NCBI RefSeq assembly: GCF_003012705.1
Contig: NZ_PXYL01000005.1
Span: 124,001-188,000, forward strand
DNA: 64,000 nucleotides
Reading direction: 5' to 3'
DNA from: Pseudaminobacter soli (ex Li et al. 2025)
GTDB lineage: Bacteria; Pseudomonadota; Alphaproteobacteria; Rhizobiales; Rhizobiaceae
The position numbers were made by a program, and so were the translations under genes. A model generated the notes under the pieces. It had not been told where the DNA came from, ran no database searches, and saw nothing but the letters and a program-made list of their open reading frames with translations. This document shows, one piece after another, positions 1 to 7,198 of this stretch (position 1 is the stretch's first letter; every line of letters begins with the position of its first letter).

Positions 1-114
1 TGGAACAAACTTAACGCCCCTCGCGGCTTCGGCTGGTACGCCAATCCTTGGGTTGTCGCCGTCTCCTTCACGGTCGAGCACCGGAACATCGATGCGCTTG
101 AGGTGGCAGCATGA
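1..114 (+). CDS. Hypothetical protein, C-terminal fragment
   Basis: The frame is open from the first base of the window to a TGA at 112-114, giving the last 37 residues of a protein that ends in DALEVAA. The start lies outside the window. The stop overlaps the ATG of the next gene in an ATGA arrangement, the same coupling seen at most junctions downstream, which supports this as the real preceding member of the transcript. I do not recognise the family; the visible part is rich in aromatic residues near its beginning (GFGWYANPWVV). Confidence 0.55.
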   Translation, partial: WNKLNAPRGFGWYANPWVVAVSFTVEHRNIDALEVAA

Positions 115-323
115 CCAAGCTCCTGCACATCACCTCTCACACCCGCCGCGCTCCGGTAAACCCAGCCGCCAAAGCAATGGCAGCCAACCATGCGGCTCTG
201 TCTGCTTTCCTCTCGACCGATGACGGCAGGATCGACGCCTGCATGTTTGCGCTTGCTGACGAATGTGAGCGGGCCGTCAAGGCTGATCCGGAATGGCAGG
301 CGCTCAAGGCGGGGAGGCACTGA
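111..323 (+). CDS. Hypothetical small phage-region protein (70 aa)
   Basis: A 70-residue protein of unknown function. It has no signal peptide, membrane segment or recognisable motif; the N-terminal third is basic and the rest is a probable alpha-helical segment rich in Ala, Glu and Asp. The start is chosen because the ATG overlaps the upstream stop (ATGA), and the end overlaps the next start by one base. Support for being real comes from this tight coupling in a polycistronic block rather than from sequence similarity. Confidence 0.55.
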   Translation: MTKLLHITSHTRRAPVNPAAKAMAANHAALSAFLSTDDGRIDACMFALADECERAVKADPEWQALKAGRH

Positions 324-712
324 TGGCCATGATCTCCGCCAAGCTGCGCAACAGCGCCAAGGGGCAACCGTGCACGTTCCAGATCCCCGGCATCTGCTGC
401 TACGACCCGGAAACGACCGTCCTTGCCCATATCGGTGATGAGTCCAAGGGCATGGGGAACAAGGCCGCGGATTATTCGGCCGGCTTCGCCTGCTTCTCCT
501 GCCATGAGGCTATCGACCAGCATCGGCTCTCGAAACTGGACGAGCTCTTCTACAGCCTGCGCGCGATGCAGCGCACCTGGGCGCACTGGATCAAGTCCGG
601 GCTGATCATCCTTCCCATCGATCCGGCAACGGCCAAGCGCCGGCCGAAGAAGAAATCCAAGATTCCATCGCGCCCGCTGCGGAGCGCCAACACGTTTGCG
701 AGGAAGCCATGA
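323..712 (+). CDS. DUF1364 (YbcO-like) putative nuclease
   Basis: A 129-residue protein of the DUF1364 family, small phage proteins related to the lambdoid YbcO and thought to be metal-dependent nucleases. The family pattern is visible: an N-terminal basic stretch (ISAKLRNSAKGQPC), cysteines at about 17, 25 and 26, the segment TVLAHIGDESKGMG, and FACFSCHEAID with C57, C60 and H61 that would complete a metal site. A lysine/arginine-rich tail follows. The start at 323 is preferred over 293 because a GGGGAGG ribosome site sits at 311-317 and the ATG overlaps the upstream TGA. Family assignment is fairly secure; enzymatic activity is inferred from relatives. Confidence 0.8.
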   Translation: MAMISAKLRNSAKGQPCTFQIPGICCYDPETTVLAHIGDESKGMGNKAADYSAGFACFSCHEAIDQHRLSKLDELFYSLRAMQRTWAHWIKSGLIILPIDPATAKRRPKKKSKIPSRPLRSANTFARKP

Positions 713-1398
713 CCACCCCTGTGCTGAACAAGGAAGGGCGCGTCATCACCGCGCTGGAATGGAACGAATACCACGACGAGCAGGGCAATCCTGAACGCTG
801 GGATGCCGAGACGACGTTCAACACCTACTACGGCATCGCGCTCCTGCATGACGGCTATTCGGTCGAGTATGACTATGCCGATGTTGCCAAGGCGCTGGAC
901 AGTCTCGATGCGGCCAAGGCTGCGGCGGTTGCCGACTGCGCCAAGCGCTGCACCGCCTACCTCTCCGCCTCCCTGCCTGCCGATGTGGCTGGAGTGGTGG
1001 CTCGGATACAGGCCCACTGCGAGGGCGATCGCGAGAGCTTAAGCGGCATACCTCTGCTCCGCGAAGCCGCCGCGCTTATCAGCGCCCTCTCTGCCGATAA
1101 TGAGAGGCTGAGGGAGGGCCGGGACGCATGGGCCGACGAACGAGTGGAAATCCTCCGTAAGGGGACAGCATGGCGCGCCCGCGCCGAAGCATCAGAAGCC
1201 CGCGTGAGGGAGCTTGAGGCGGCGCTGGAGCCGTTTGCAGTGATTGCAGGCGCCGTTTTCCGCGTCGATGAAGATGGTCGCGAGATGAACGCCGGAAAGC
1301 CGGATGACCACGCCGTTTGGGGCTTTGACCGTGTCGGGTTGAGATACGGCCATCTCCGCGCCGCCCGCTCCGTAGCTAAGGAGGCTGGCAATGTCTGA
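709..1398 (+). CDS. Hypothetical phage-region protein with coiled coil
   Basis: A 229-residue protein without an assignable function. Residues 1-60 are mixed and rich in aromatic residues; about 115-165 form an Arg/Glu/Ala-rich heptad-like segment (ERLREGRDAW, then ARVRELEAALE) that should be a coiled coil. This layout resembles the loosely defined Ea22-like early phage proteins, but the match is architectural only. The ATG overlaps the stop of the DUF1364 gene (ATGA), and the end overlaps the next gene by 8 bases. Confidence 0.6.
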   Translation: MTTPVLNKEGRVITALEWNEYHDEQGNPERWDAETTFNTYYGIALLHDGYSVEYDYADVAKALDSLDAAKAAAVADCAKRCTAYLSASLPADVAGVVARIQAHCEGDRESLSGIPLLREAAALISALSADNERLREGRDAWADERVEILRKGTAWRARAEASEARVRELEAALEPFAVIAGAVFRVDEDGREMNAGKPDDHAVWGFDRVGLRYGHLRAARSVAKEAGNV

Positions 1399-2695
1399 CG
1401 CACCAGAACGGATTTGGGCCGAGAGCGATCCCGAAACAGGCGAAAAGCGCTGGTTCTCCATCAATGGCATGGGCACCGAATATCTCCGCGCCGATGTAGC
1501 CGCCCTCCGCGCCGGTGGCGAGCCGGTGGCTTGGCAGTATCGCTGGAAAGGCACCAGAGGCGGATGGTCTGATTGGATGGTCTCGGAATCGGACCCGAGC
1601 AACTGGACGTGGCCGTATTATTGGGAAGACCTTGAGGCCCGCCCCCTCTGCGCCCACCCCGCCCCGTCCGAGCCAGTGGCAGTGAAGCCGCTGGAGTGGC
1701 ACGCAAGCCCCATACGCGAAAACTCCTGGCTGGCGCCTAATGGTTTTGGCGAAAACTACGTCGCATCCCGCTATGAAGGTCAGTGGAGATGTATCGGCCA
1801 AGACTGGCCAAGCCTTGACGCCGCCAAGGCCGCTGCCCAAGCCGATTATGAAGCCCGCATTCGCTCTGCTCTGGTATCCGCCCCCTCCGATCTGGAGCGC
1901 GAGCTAGACGAGGCGCGGGCTTGGATTGCAAGCTATGAAGCCGAAAAGGCGCGCTGGATTGCAAGCGCGGAAGCCGACTTTGCGCGTCTGGAGCGCGAGC
2001 TAGACGAGGCGCGGGCGGAAGAATACCGCGTCCGGCGCGCACTCTCTGAACTTGTTGGTAGGCACGGCAATTATTGCGCCTATGCTGGTCAGCCGAGCGA
2101 AGCCTATCACGCCTTCGTTACCGGCGCGCAGGATTTGTGGGACAGGGCTCGTGTCGCTCTTGGCGGCGACGCCACGGGCGCAAGTGAGCGTCTGCAATCC
2201 ATAACGGAACGCGCTGAGAAAGCCGAAGCCGAGCGCAACGCCCTTGCCGCCGACAAGGCGCGGCTGGTGGAGGCACTGACTGGAGCCTGCGAACAAATAC
2301 TGGACAGCTACCGGACGTGGGTTGCCGATGACGTAGGCGCACACCCGCGCCATGGCCAGATACCGCGCTACGACGCAGCCCGCGCCGCCCTATCCGGCGC
2401 GTCCACAGCCACCCCTGCCGACAAGGTGCAAATGGAGGCAGTCGAGATTTCCATGGGCCATGGCTTGGTCGATGTCGGACCCATCACTTGGCAAGGACGC
2501 TCCGGAATACTCTTGCGCCCTCGCGATAAACACATACCGGTCGGCTCCCCCGGAGAATTACAAGATCAATCGTACTGGCCGGTCTCCGGAGATGTGGTGA
2601 TCTGGATCGACTGGCCCGAAGGCGCAGAAATCATCATCAAGCATCTCGCCGCCCTCGGCACGTCCGACAAGCTGGCAGAAAGGGAGGGGGAATAG
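1391..2695 (+). CDS. Hypothetical phage-region protein with duplicated coiled coil
   Basis: A 434-residue protein of unknown function. The first 160 residues contain Trp-rich modules (around EPVAWQYRWKG and KPLEWHAS); the middle is a long alpha-helical segment. Inside it, LERELDEARA is encoded twice by an identical 30-base stretch (1891-1920 and 1987-2016), so a 32-residue unit has been duplicated in tandem. The C-terminal 80 residues look globular. A strong AAGGAGG site precedes the ATG. Like its upstream neighbour it resembles Ea22-type modular early phage proteins, which vary by reshuffling such segments. Confidence 0.6.
   Translation: MSDAPERIWAESDPETGEKRWFSINGMGTEYLRADVAALRAGGEPVAWQYRWKGTRGGWSDWMVSESDPSNWTWPYYWEDLEARPLCAHPAPSEPVAVKPLEWHASPIRENSWLAPNGFGENYVASRYEGQWRCIGQDWPSLDAAKAAAQADYEARIRSALVSAPSDLERELDEARAWIASYEAEKARWIASAEADFARLERELDEARAEEYRVRRALSELVGRHGNYCAYAGQPSEAYHAFVTGAQDLWDRARVALGGDATGASERLQSITERAEKAEAERNALAADKARLVEALTGACEQILDSYRTWVADDVGAHPRHGQIPRYDAARAALSGASTATPADKVQMEAVEISMGHGLVDVGPITWQGRSGILLRPRDKHIPVGSPGELQDQSYWPVSGDVVIWIDWPEGAEIIIKHLAALGTSDKLAEREGE
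1891..2016 (+). repeat. Direct repeat inside a phage-region gene
   Basis: The 30-base stretch starting tctggagcgcgagctagac occurs at 1891-1920 and again, identical, at 1987-2016, exactly 96 bases (32 codons) apart, so the frame is kept. A shorter gattgcaagc motif is also repeated between the copies. Nucleotide identity points to a recent tandem duplication or a slippage hotspot in the coiled-coil region. Confidence 0.8.
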
Positions 2696-2983
2696 ATGGA
2701 CAACCGTTTCTGGCTAGAACTCCGCGAGCCGAACCGTGTCCCGCAGCGAAAGGGGCCGTTTCTCAAATCCCGCACCGCCGAAGTGTTGCGCGAGTTCATG
2801 GATGCGCGACCGACTGCCTTCATATCGGTCGTCACCGTGGATCATGACGGGCCGCTGTTCGAGGATGCCCCCGAATGCCTGATGATCGCAGACGGCCGGT
2901 CGAAAGCCAGAGCGCTGCGGCACATTCAAAGCTCGAAGGCAGCGCACGCATCCGCCCTCATCTCCAAGGAGCAGCCGAAATGA
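2696..2983 (+). CDS. Hypothetical phage-region protein (95 aa)
   Basis: A 95-residue protein with no recognised family, signal peptide or membrane segment. The middle (AFISVVTVDHDGPLFEDAPE) could form a small alpha/beta fold. The start follows the upstream stop without a gap, after a purine-rich AAAGGGAGGGGG stretch that serves as ribosome site, and the stop overlaps the following ATG. Coupling to neighbours is the main evidence that it is translated. Confidence 0.5.
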   Translation: MDNRFWLELREPNRVPQRKGPFLKSRTAEVLREFMDARPTAFISVVTVDHDGPLFEDAPECLMIADGRSKARALRHIQSSKAAHASALISKEQPK

Positions 2984-3654
2984 GCGCCAGAGACACGATA
3001 GCGCGGGCCGTGATTGCCGACGGCGTTGGGCTCCCGAGCGAATACGAACTCGTGGATGCCATACTCGAAGCCCTCGCCGCCGCCGGCTACACCATCGTTC
3101 CCACTGGAGGGGTGGAGAAGGCGGTGGATGGGCTCGAAGAAGCTATGCGCTTGGCCGAGGTTGGCGAATACCTCTACAACGAATGCGCATACAGCTACGG
3201 CGACGGGTACACCGAGCCGCGAGAATACGGCATCGAATGGCAGTGGCAGCAGTCCAAGCCGGATGAGTTCGGGCAAGGCCATCTTCTTGCAGCAGCCACG
3301 AAATGGCACGGGGAGCAGCTTGAAGGTGGCGCCGAAACGGAGGCCACCAAGCTTCGCGCCGCCATTTCCTCTCTCCATATGCCGGTGCAGGCTGGGTGGC
3401 AGCCGATAGAGACCGCGCCGAAGGACAAAACCAGCGTCATCATAGCCGTTCCGACCAAGGACATGGACGATTACATCATCGGAGAGGCCTATTTCGACCC
3501 AGAGAATTACGCTGGTGGAGATTGGTGGTGGGCCGGGACGAGCCATGGCGACTATCACACCGACCCGGTGAGGGAGGCCAACTATCATCTGCCATCGTTT
3601 TGGCAGTCTCTCCCCGCCGCTCCGCTCTCCTCCCGGCCGAAGGGAGGCGCGTGA
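2980..3654 (+). CDS. Hypothetical protein with DUF551-like C-terminus
   Basis: A 224-residue protein. The N-terminal 60 residues resemble a helical module seen in other small rhizobial phage proteins (ARDTIARAVIADG). The C-terminal part has the hallmark of DUF551 phage proteins: GWQPIETAPKD near residue 140, an acidic/aromatic middle, and a closing FWQSLPAAPL. DUF551 proteins have no known activity. The ATG at 2980 is chosen over an upstream in-frame start because it overlaps the preceding stop (ATGA) and has AAGGAG at about 2967-2972. Confidence 0.65.
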   Translation: MSARDTIARAVIADGVGLPSEYELVDAILEALAAAGYTIVPTGGVEKAVDGLEEAMRLAEVGEYLYNECAYSYGDGYTEPREYGIEWQWQQSKPDEFGQGHLLAAATKWHGEQLEGGAETEATKLRAAISSLHMPVQAGWQPIETAPKDKTSVIIAVPTKDMDDYIIGEAYFDPENYAGGDWWWAGTSHGDYHTDPVREANYHLPSFWQSLPAAPLSSRPKGGA

Positions 3655-3655
3655 G

Positions 3656-3991
3656 ATGGGGACCGAACCGAACAACAAGCATGCTCCGAGGCTTTGCCCG
3701 TCATGCGGTACCCCACGCGAGAACACTGGCGCTCCAGTCTGGGAGGATTTCTGCCCGAACGAGGAATGCACGCACGATCGCGACGAGTTCAGGCGCTTCT
3801 TTGCGAACAGCCGTGCGGCATTTGCACGCGACCAGCGCATTCGTGATGCCGCAGCGGACATGCTGGCGGCGCTGAAAGAGGCGGAAGGCGAGCTCTATCA
3901 GGTTCCACCCGCAGACAAAGAGCAGGAGCGCGTTCTGCAAGTGGTGCGCGCCGCCATCTCCAAAGCCGAAGGAGCCACCAATGACCTCTGA
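3656..3991 (+). CDS. Hypothetical zinc-ribbon-like protein (111 aa)
   Basis: A 111-residue protein with two cysteine pairs, CPSC at 14-17 and CPNEEC at 33-38, spaced as in a small zinc ribbon. A helical segment rich in Ala, Arg and Glu follows. It might bind nucleic acid or protein through the zinc knuckle, but no specific family is recognised. The start lies just past the upstream stop, and the 3' end overlaps the next gene by 11 bases. Confidence 0.6.
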   Translation: MGTEPNNKHAPRLCPSCGTPRENTGAPVWEDFCPNEECTHDRDEFRRFFANSRAAFARDQRIRDAAADMLAALKEAEGELYQVPPADKEQERVLQVVRAAISKAEGATNDL

Positions 3992-4244
3992 CCTTATTGC
4001 GAGACTGGAGGGGCTGACGAAGCCGTGCAACAAAACAGACATCTTGGTTGAGATTGCTCTGTTTAAGCCTGACCGCTTCTATGCGTCTATCCGGGTCAAT
4101 GATGCCGGCACCAAGGTCATCTACACGTCCAAAGGCGGACGCGATTCGACCTATTGGGCTGGCGACCACACGCTTTCGCCAGAACGACGCGCGCGCAGCA
4201 TCGCGGCTCTCCGCGCTCTCGAAGCAGGAGGGCGTGATGCCTAA
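3981..4244 (+). CDS. Hypothetical phage-region protein (87 aa)
   Basis: An 87-residue protein starting MTSDLIARLEGLTKP, an opening common to small rhizobial phage and island proteins in which an N-terminal LIARLE helix is followed by variable sequence. It ends in an Arg/Ala-rich helix (ERRARSIAALRALEAG). Function unknown. It overlaps the neighbours at both ends, by 11 and 8 bases. Confidence 0.5.
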   Translation: MTSDLIARLEGLTKPCNKTDILVEIALFKPDRFYASIRVNDAGTKVIYTSKGGRDSTYWAGDHTLSPERRARSIAALRALEAGGRDA

Positions 4245-4425
4245 GCTGTGCGAATACGAAATCGAAGTCCTGAGAATGATGGACGGCGGCCCCGAATTGC
4301 CATGGGGCGCGGCAATGTCAGCGGCACTGGAGTTTCTGGCCGACCGAGGCCTTTGCACGCGCGGCCCCAACTACCGCATCACCCCAGCCGGCCGCGCAGC
4401 CCTACAGGCGGAGGGGCGGGAATGA
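4237..4425 (+). CDS. Small putative winged-helix-like protein (62 aa)
   Basis: A 62-residue protein whose pattern, helix (EIEVLRMMDGG), helix (AMSAALEFLADRGLC), then a turn and YRITPAGRAAL, resembles the C-terminal half of a winged helix, where the wing typically reads Y.LTP.G...L. DNA binding is possible but the protein is short. The ATG at 4237 is preferred over a longer upstream extension because GCAGGAGGG precedes it and the overlap with the upstream gene stays short. Confidence 0.5.
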   Translation: MPKLCEYEIEVLRMMDGGPELPWGAAMSAALEFLADRGLCTRGPNYRITPAGRAALQAEGRE

Positions 4426-4607
4426 GGGACACGACCGACTTTGAGGCATACCGCGCGTTCATCGACCGGATCAACCGCACGACAGACCGAGAGATAGACG
4501 CGAACTCCTGCCGCGAACGCTCGCCGCTGGCTGACCGATGGGCGTATCTCGATTGGTGTGATCGCATCAATGGTCGCATGACGCGGGAGGCGCCGGATGA
4601 CCAATAG
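4422..4607 (+). CDS. Hypothetical small protein (61 aa)
   Basis: A 61-residue, strongly charged, probably helical protein with no recognised family. Its ATG overlaps the preceding stop (ATGA at 4422-4425), GGAGGGGCGGG upstream provides a ribosome site, and its end overlaps the next ATG. An in-frame extension upstream is rejected because it would run antiparallel to the better supported 62-residue gene. Confidence 0.45.
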   Translation: MRDTTDFEAYRAFIDRINRTTDREIDANSCRERSPLADRWAYLDWCDRINGRMTREAPDDQ

Positions 4608-4986
4608 CGCCATTCTCGACATAGGCAGAACCCCAGAGGAATGGGTTGCCGAGTTCGCACAGCGCGGCATATCCATATCCGCCCGCGCCCTTCGCCATAC
4701 CGCGCGCAAGGCGGGTGCTTGCCGAATGTTCGGGAAAACGATGATAATCATGCCCGAGCACATCGACACTATTTTTCAGGAGCCATCACAGTGCCACTCG
4801 AACTCTACGAGCGAAATGGATGGTGGTGGTTCAAGGGCCGGATCGACAGGATACCGGGCGGCAAATACTACCGACAAAGCTCTGGCATACCTTCAGCGGC
4901 AGACAAAGGCGAAGCCTACCGCGAAATCGCACGATTCGAAGAGCAAGAGTTCAAACGTCATTACATTGGCGAAGAGCAGGCCATAA
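4597..4986 (+). CDS. Excisionase-like (Xis/AlpA-type) protein
   Basis: A 129-residue protein whose first 60 residues fit a recombination directionality factor of the type found beside rhizobial integrases: RTPEEWVAEFAQRGI, a helix-turn-helix-like ISARALRHTARKAG, then FGKTMIIMPEHID. The C-terminal half is Ser/Thr/Lys-rich and probably disordered. Such factors bind near att sites and favour excision. The gene overlaps the integrase by 196 bases in a different frame, an unusually long overlap. Either both frames are used or this protein normally ends sooner; the low-complexity, basic tail resembles tails of related proteins, so I keep the full frame. Confidence 0.6.
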   Translation: MTNSAILDIGRTPEEWVAEFAQRGISISARALRHTARKAGACRMFGKTMIIMPEHIDTIFQEPSQCHSNSTSEMDGGGSRAGSTGYRAANTTDKALAYLQRQTKAKPTAKSHDSKSKSSNVITLAKSRP

Positions 4987-5894
4987 CGTTTTCGGAGGCC
5001 GTATTGCTGTATCCGGCAGGTACGCTGGAGGCAGCAGACCTGTTGAAAATCGTTCCGCTGATCGGGGACAGGCCAGTTGCGAAGATAACCCCGCAGGAGG
5101 TTAGCAACCTAGGGCCAAAGCTCTACCCGAACAGCTCGACCGATTCCTGGCAGCGCCATGTCGTGACACCGGTCAGAGCCGTCATCAACAATGCGCACCG
5201 CCTCGGCAAATGCCCGCCGATCAGGGTCACAACCTATTCCAAGCAGGAGCGGCTGGATCAGGATCGAGCAAGAGGAAAGTCAAGCCGCGTCGAGAAAACC
5301 CCCGGATCATGGGAATGGATTCTCGCATTCCGCGCGAAGGCGAACCCGTACCTCGGGGCCATGGCGCTATTCATGTTCGAGACGGGCGCCCGCATCAGTC
5401 AGGCCGCCGCTATTACCCCGGCTGATCTGGATCTGCAGAACGCGCAAGTCTGGATGCCAGAGGCCAAGGGGACTGAAGCCCAATGGGTGACGATCTCCAT
5501 GGACCTCGTTATCGAACTGGCGAACCTCAAGCCAAGGCGACCGCGCAAGGGCCCGCATGGCAAGACGCGGCCGAAGGAACATCGCGTGTTCGGCTATCAG
5601 GCTAAGGACGGCGTCTACAAGGCATGGAAGACCGCGTGCAAGAAAGCCGGCATCGAAGAGATCATGCCGCACGCCGCCGGGCGCCATGGCTTCGCTACGG
5701 AAATGCTCGTCAGGCACAAGCTCGACGCCGCCACAGTGGCAAAGGCTGGACGCTGGTCAGACCGCGCGCTGATGCAGAAAACCTACATGCATGACGAGAA
5801 CGCGACGGACAAGGTACAAGAGGCTCTCCGTACAGGACGCGTACAAGCGCTTGGCGGAGGTAACGATAACGACAAGAAAACAAAGAAGAAATAG
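4791..5894 (+). CDS. Tyrosine-type site-specific integrase
   Basis: A 367-residue tyrosine recombinase that would insert and excise the element at the adjacent tRNA-Arg. Residues 1-45 form an arm-binding-like domain (ELYERNGWWWFKGRID), about 60-160 a core-binding domain, and the rest the catalytic domain. Catalytic residues can be placed: R201 (TGARISQ), K226 (EAKGTEAQ), H294 and R298 (PHAAGRHGF), W322 (GRWSD) and nucleophile Y332 (KTYMHD). The GTG at 4791 is chosen because TCAGGAG precedes it and the N-terminal domain starts there; an upstream in-frame ATG at 4641 would give a basic, unstructured extension. The stop lies 14 bases from the tRNA remnant. Confidence 0.9.
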   Translation: MPLELYERNGWWWFKGRIDRIPGGKYYRQSSGIPSAADKGEAYREIARFEEQEFKRHYIGEEQAITFSEAVLLYPAGTLEAADLLKIVPLIGDRPVAKITPQEVSNLGPKLYPNSSTDSWQRHVVTPVRAVINNAHRLGKCPPIRVTTYSKQERLDQDRARGKSSRVEKTPGSWEWILAFRAKANPYLGAMALFMFETGARISQAAAITPADLDLQNAQVWMPEAKGTEAQWVTISMDLVIELANLKPRRPRKGPHGKTRPKEHRVFGYQAKDGVYKAWKTACKKAGIEEIMPHAAGRHGFATEMLVRHKLDAATVAKAGRWSDRALMQKTYMHDENATDKVQEALRTGRVQALGGGNDNDKKTKKK

Positions 5895-5908
5895 CCGTTT
5901 CGACCTCT

Positions 5909-5956
5909 CCCCTCCGAAGGCAGAGGTCACAGGTTCGAATCCTGTCGGGTGCGCCA
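5909..5956 (+). other. Attachment site: 3' half of tRNA-Arg(CCG)
   Basis: This stretch holds the 3' part of a tRNA: anticodon loop CTCCGAA (anticodon CCG), 3' anticodon stem GGCAG, a T arm ACAGG-TTCGAAT-CCTGT, the acceptor strand CGGGTGC, a discriminator G and encoded CCA ending at 5956. The 5' half is absent and one base of the expected 5' anticodon stem does not pair, so this is a duplicated att copy and not a functional tRNA gene. The CCG anticodon is read from the loop; the intact gene would be at the other end of the element. Confidence 0.85.
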
Positions 5957-6444
5957 GTTGGGCCGCTATCCTCCTTGTTTGCGGTTGCGTCCCCCTCCTC
6001 CGGTCCTCAATGGCGCAGGCGGCAAACTCCCTCAATTCCGTTCAATGAGCAAATCCGCGACAGGCACGCGCCCTTGTGATCGCTTCAAGCGCGGAGATCG
6101 TTATGTCAATGACAGCGAAGGCTTCTCCATCGGGATGGAATCAAAGAAATTCCACGGAGCAACGTCGCCACTTTGGGATCTGAGAGTCGGCGCCAAGGTT
6201 GCAGGGCCAGATTAGGGCATATCGCTGTCCGAGAGCCGACCGGACTATCGATCCTTATCAAAGCAACAGAAATTTGAGTTCCTTGCGTCCAGCTTGGTTG
6301 GGCAGCTATATAGTTAACGAAACATTGCGATAGAATGAAAATTTCTATAGGAACTATTTTGCCGAAATACACTGCGTTCCTTCACCGATAATTTCTGCGC
6401 GCGCCCTTATAAGTGCCACATAACGAAAACGCGGGGGCGCAACT
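5957..6444. other. Intergenic region before the curli locus
   Basis: No credible gene is seen. Short frames across the tRNA remnant and beyond are artefacts. From about 6290 the sequence becomes clearly AT-rich (including atatagttaacg and gaaaatttctatag), the likely promoter region of the curlin gene at 6445. The junction of tRNA remnant and host DNA is at 5956/5957. Confidence 0.6.
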
Positions 6445-6834
6445 ATGAAACACATTTTGACTTCTTTTGCTTTTGTACTTTCTTTCTCTTCGGCATCTAT
6501 TGCATCTCCACTTGACTTGAGCTCTTCCGTATACATCAATCAGCTGGATGGTGCCGGATTCTCGAAAATGGACACTGCAGCCATCGTGGCGCCTTTGATG
6601 CAGATCGCCCAGCAGTTGCCACAACTCAATCCTGGCCCGTCGAACCTTGCGCTGGTTTGGCAGGAGGGCGAATTCAACAACGCTTCGGTTGATCAGCAGG
6701 GCTCAAGCAATGTCGGCCTGATCAGGCAGATCGGGTACAACAACAACGCAGCGATCCACCAGGTCGGGAACGGACATCAGGCCATGATCTTCCAGCAGGG
6801 CCGTAACAACACCGCGATCATCAGCCAGCGCTGA
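6445..6834 (+). CDS. Curlin-repeat amyloid protein (CsgA/CsgB-like)
   Basis: A 129-residue secreted protein with an N-terminal signal peptide (hydrophobic to about residue 20, SASIASP) and a C-terminal set of about three curlin repeats of the pattern N-x-A-x-V/I-x-Q-x-G-x-x-N (for example NNASVDQQGSSN and NNAAIHQVGNGH). Such repeats stack into the beta-solenoid of curli amyloid at the cell surface. With so few repeats and a long non-repeat linker it could be a nucleator-type or minor subunit. It runs opposite to the other curli genes and its 5' part is notably AT-richer than the surroundings. Confidence 0.8.
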   Translation: MKHILTSFAFVLSFSSASIASPLDLSSSVYINQLDGAGFSKMDTAAIVAPLMQIAQQLPQLNPGPSNLALVWQEGEFNNASVDQQGSSNVGLIRQIGYNNNAAIHQVGNGHQAMIFQQGRNNTAIISQR

Positions 6835-6852
6835 GCGCTGACAGACAAGAAA

Positions 6853-6871
6853 GCCGGCGTCTAGCGCCGGC
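6853..6871. terminator. Hairpin between convergent curli genes
   Basis: GCCGGCG at 6853-6859 pairs with CGCCGGC at 6865-6871 around a 5-base loop, between the convergent ends of the curlin gene (6834) and csgF (6879). Only a short, mixed pyrimidine tract follows on the plus strand, so termination strength is uncertain; position suggests a shared bidirectional terminator. Confidence 0.55.
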
Positions 6872-6878
6872 CTTCTGG

Positions 6879-7160
6879 TTATGGTGTTCCATTGTTCCCG
6901 GGGGTTACAGGTGGGAGCCCTGTCCCGTCACCGGGCTCCTGCGGAATTCCACCAAAGTCCGGGAAGTCGATCGTGAAGCCCGGAGATCCGCCACCTTTGG
7001 TCTGTGCCGTGGCCTGCGACAGAAGCCAGTTGCCGTTCAACGGGTCACCACCGAAGGAGGGATTTATAGGGCGATAGACGAGCTCGGACGCCGGCGCGAG
7101 AGCTGTCGCACCAAGCAGCGAGATTGCAGTAAACGCCAACAATGCGCGATATGATTTCAT
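6879..7160 (-). CDS. csgF: Curli assembly factor CsgF
   Basis: A 93-residue exported protein. After a signal peptide (about residues 1-24) comes the conserved CsgF signature: SELVYRPINPSFGGDPLNG followed by NWLLSQATAQ, the segment that in E. coli CsgF inserts into the CsgG outer-membrane pore and anchors fibre nucleation. The remaining 40 residues are Gly/Pro-rich and shorter than in E. coli CsgF, as is common in alphaproteobacteria. It is the last gene of the minus-strand curli group. CsgG, its required partner, is not in the window. Confidence 0.85.
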   Translation of the reverse strand: MKSYRALLAFTAISLLGATALAPASELVYRPINPSFGGDPLNGNWLLSQATAQTKGGGSPGFTIDFPDFGGIPQEPGDGTGLPPVTPGNNGTP

Positions 7161-7198
7161 GCTTGATCCTCTTTCAGGGCGCTTTTCAGTCTCGCTTC

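Larger units (their letters stand above)
1..5956 (+). mobile_element. Right end of an integrated phage or genomic island
   Basis: All genes in this block run on the plus strand, overlap by one to a few bases, are short and mostly unrecognised, and include a DUF1364 protein, a DUF551-like protein, an excisionase-like protein and a tyrosine integrase. The block stops at a duplicated 3' half of a tRNA-Arg gene, the usual boundary of an element that integrates into a tRNA. The left boundary and the intact tRNA gene should lie before position 1. No structural, lysis or packaging gene is in view, so I cannot say whether this is a complete prophage, a remnant or a non-phage island. Confidence 0.8.

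Noticed and set aside
5757-6035. Minus-strand frame containing HPTGFEPVTSAFGGERS
   Set aside because: This peptide is the well-known artefact of translating the antisense of a tRNA 3' end; it covers the att remnant and the integrase end and has no ribosome site.
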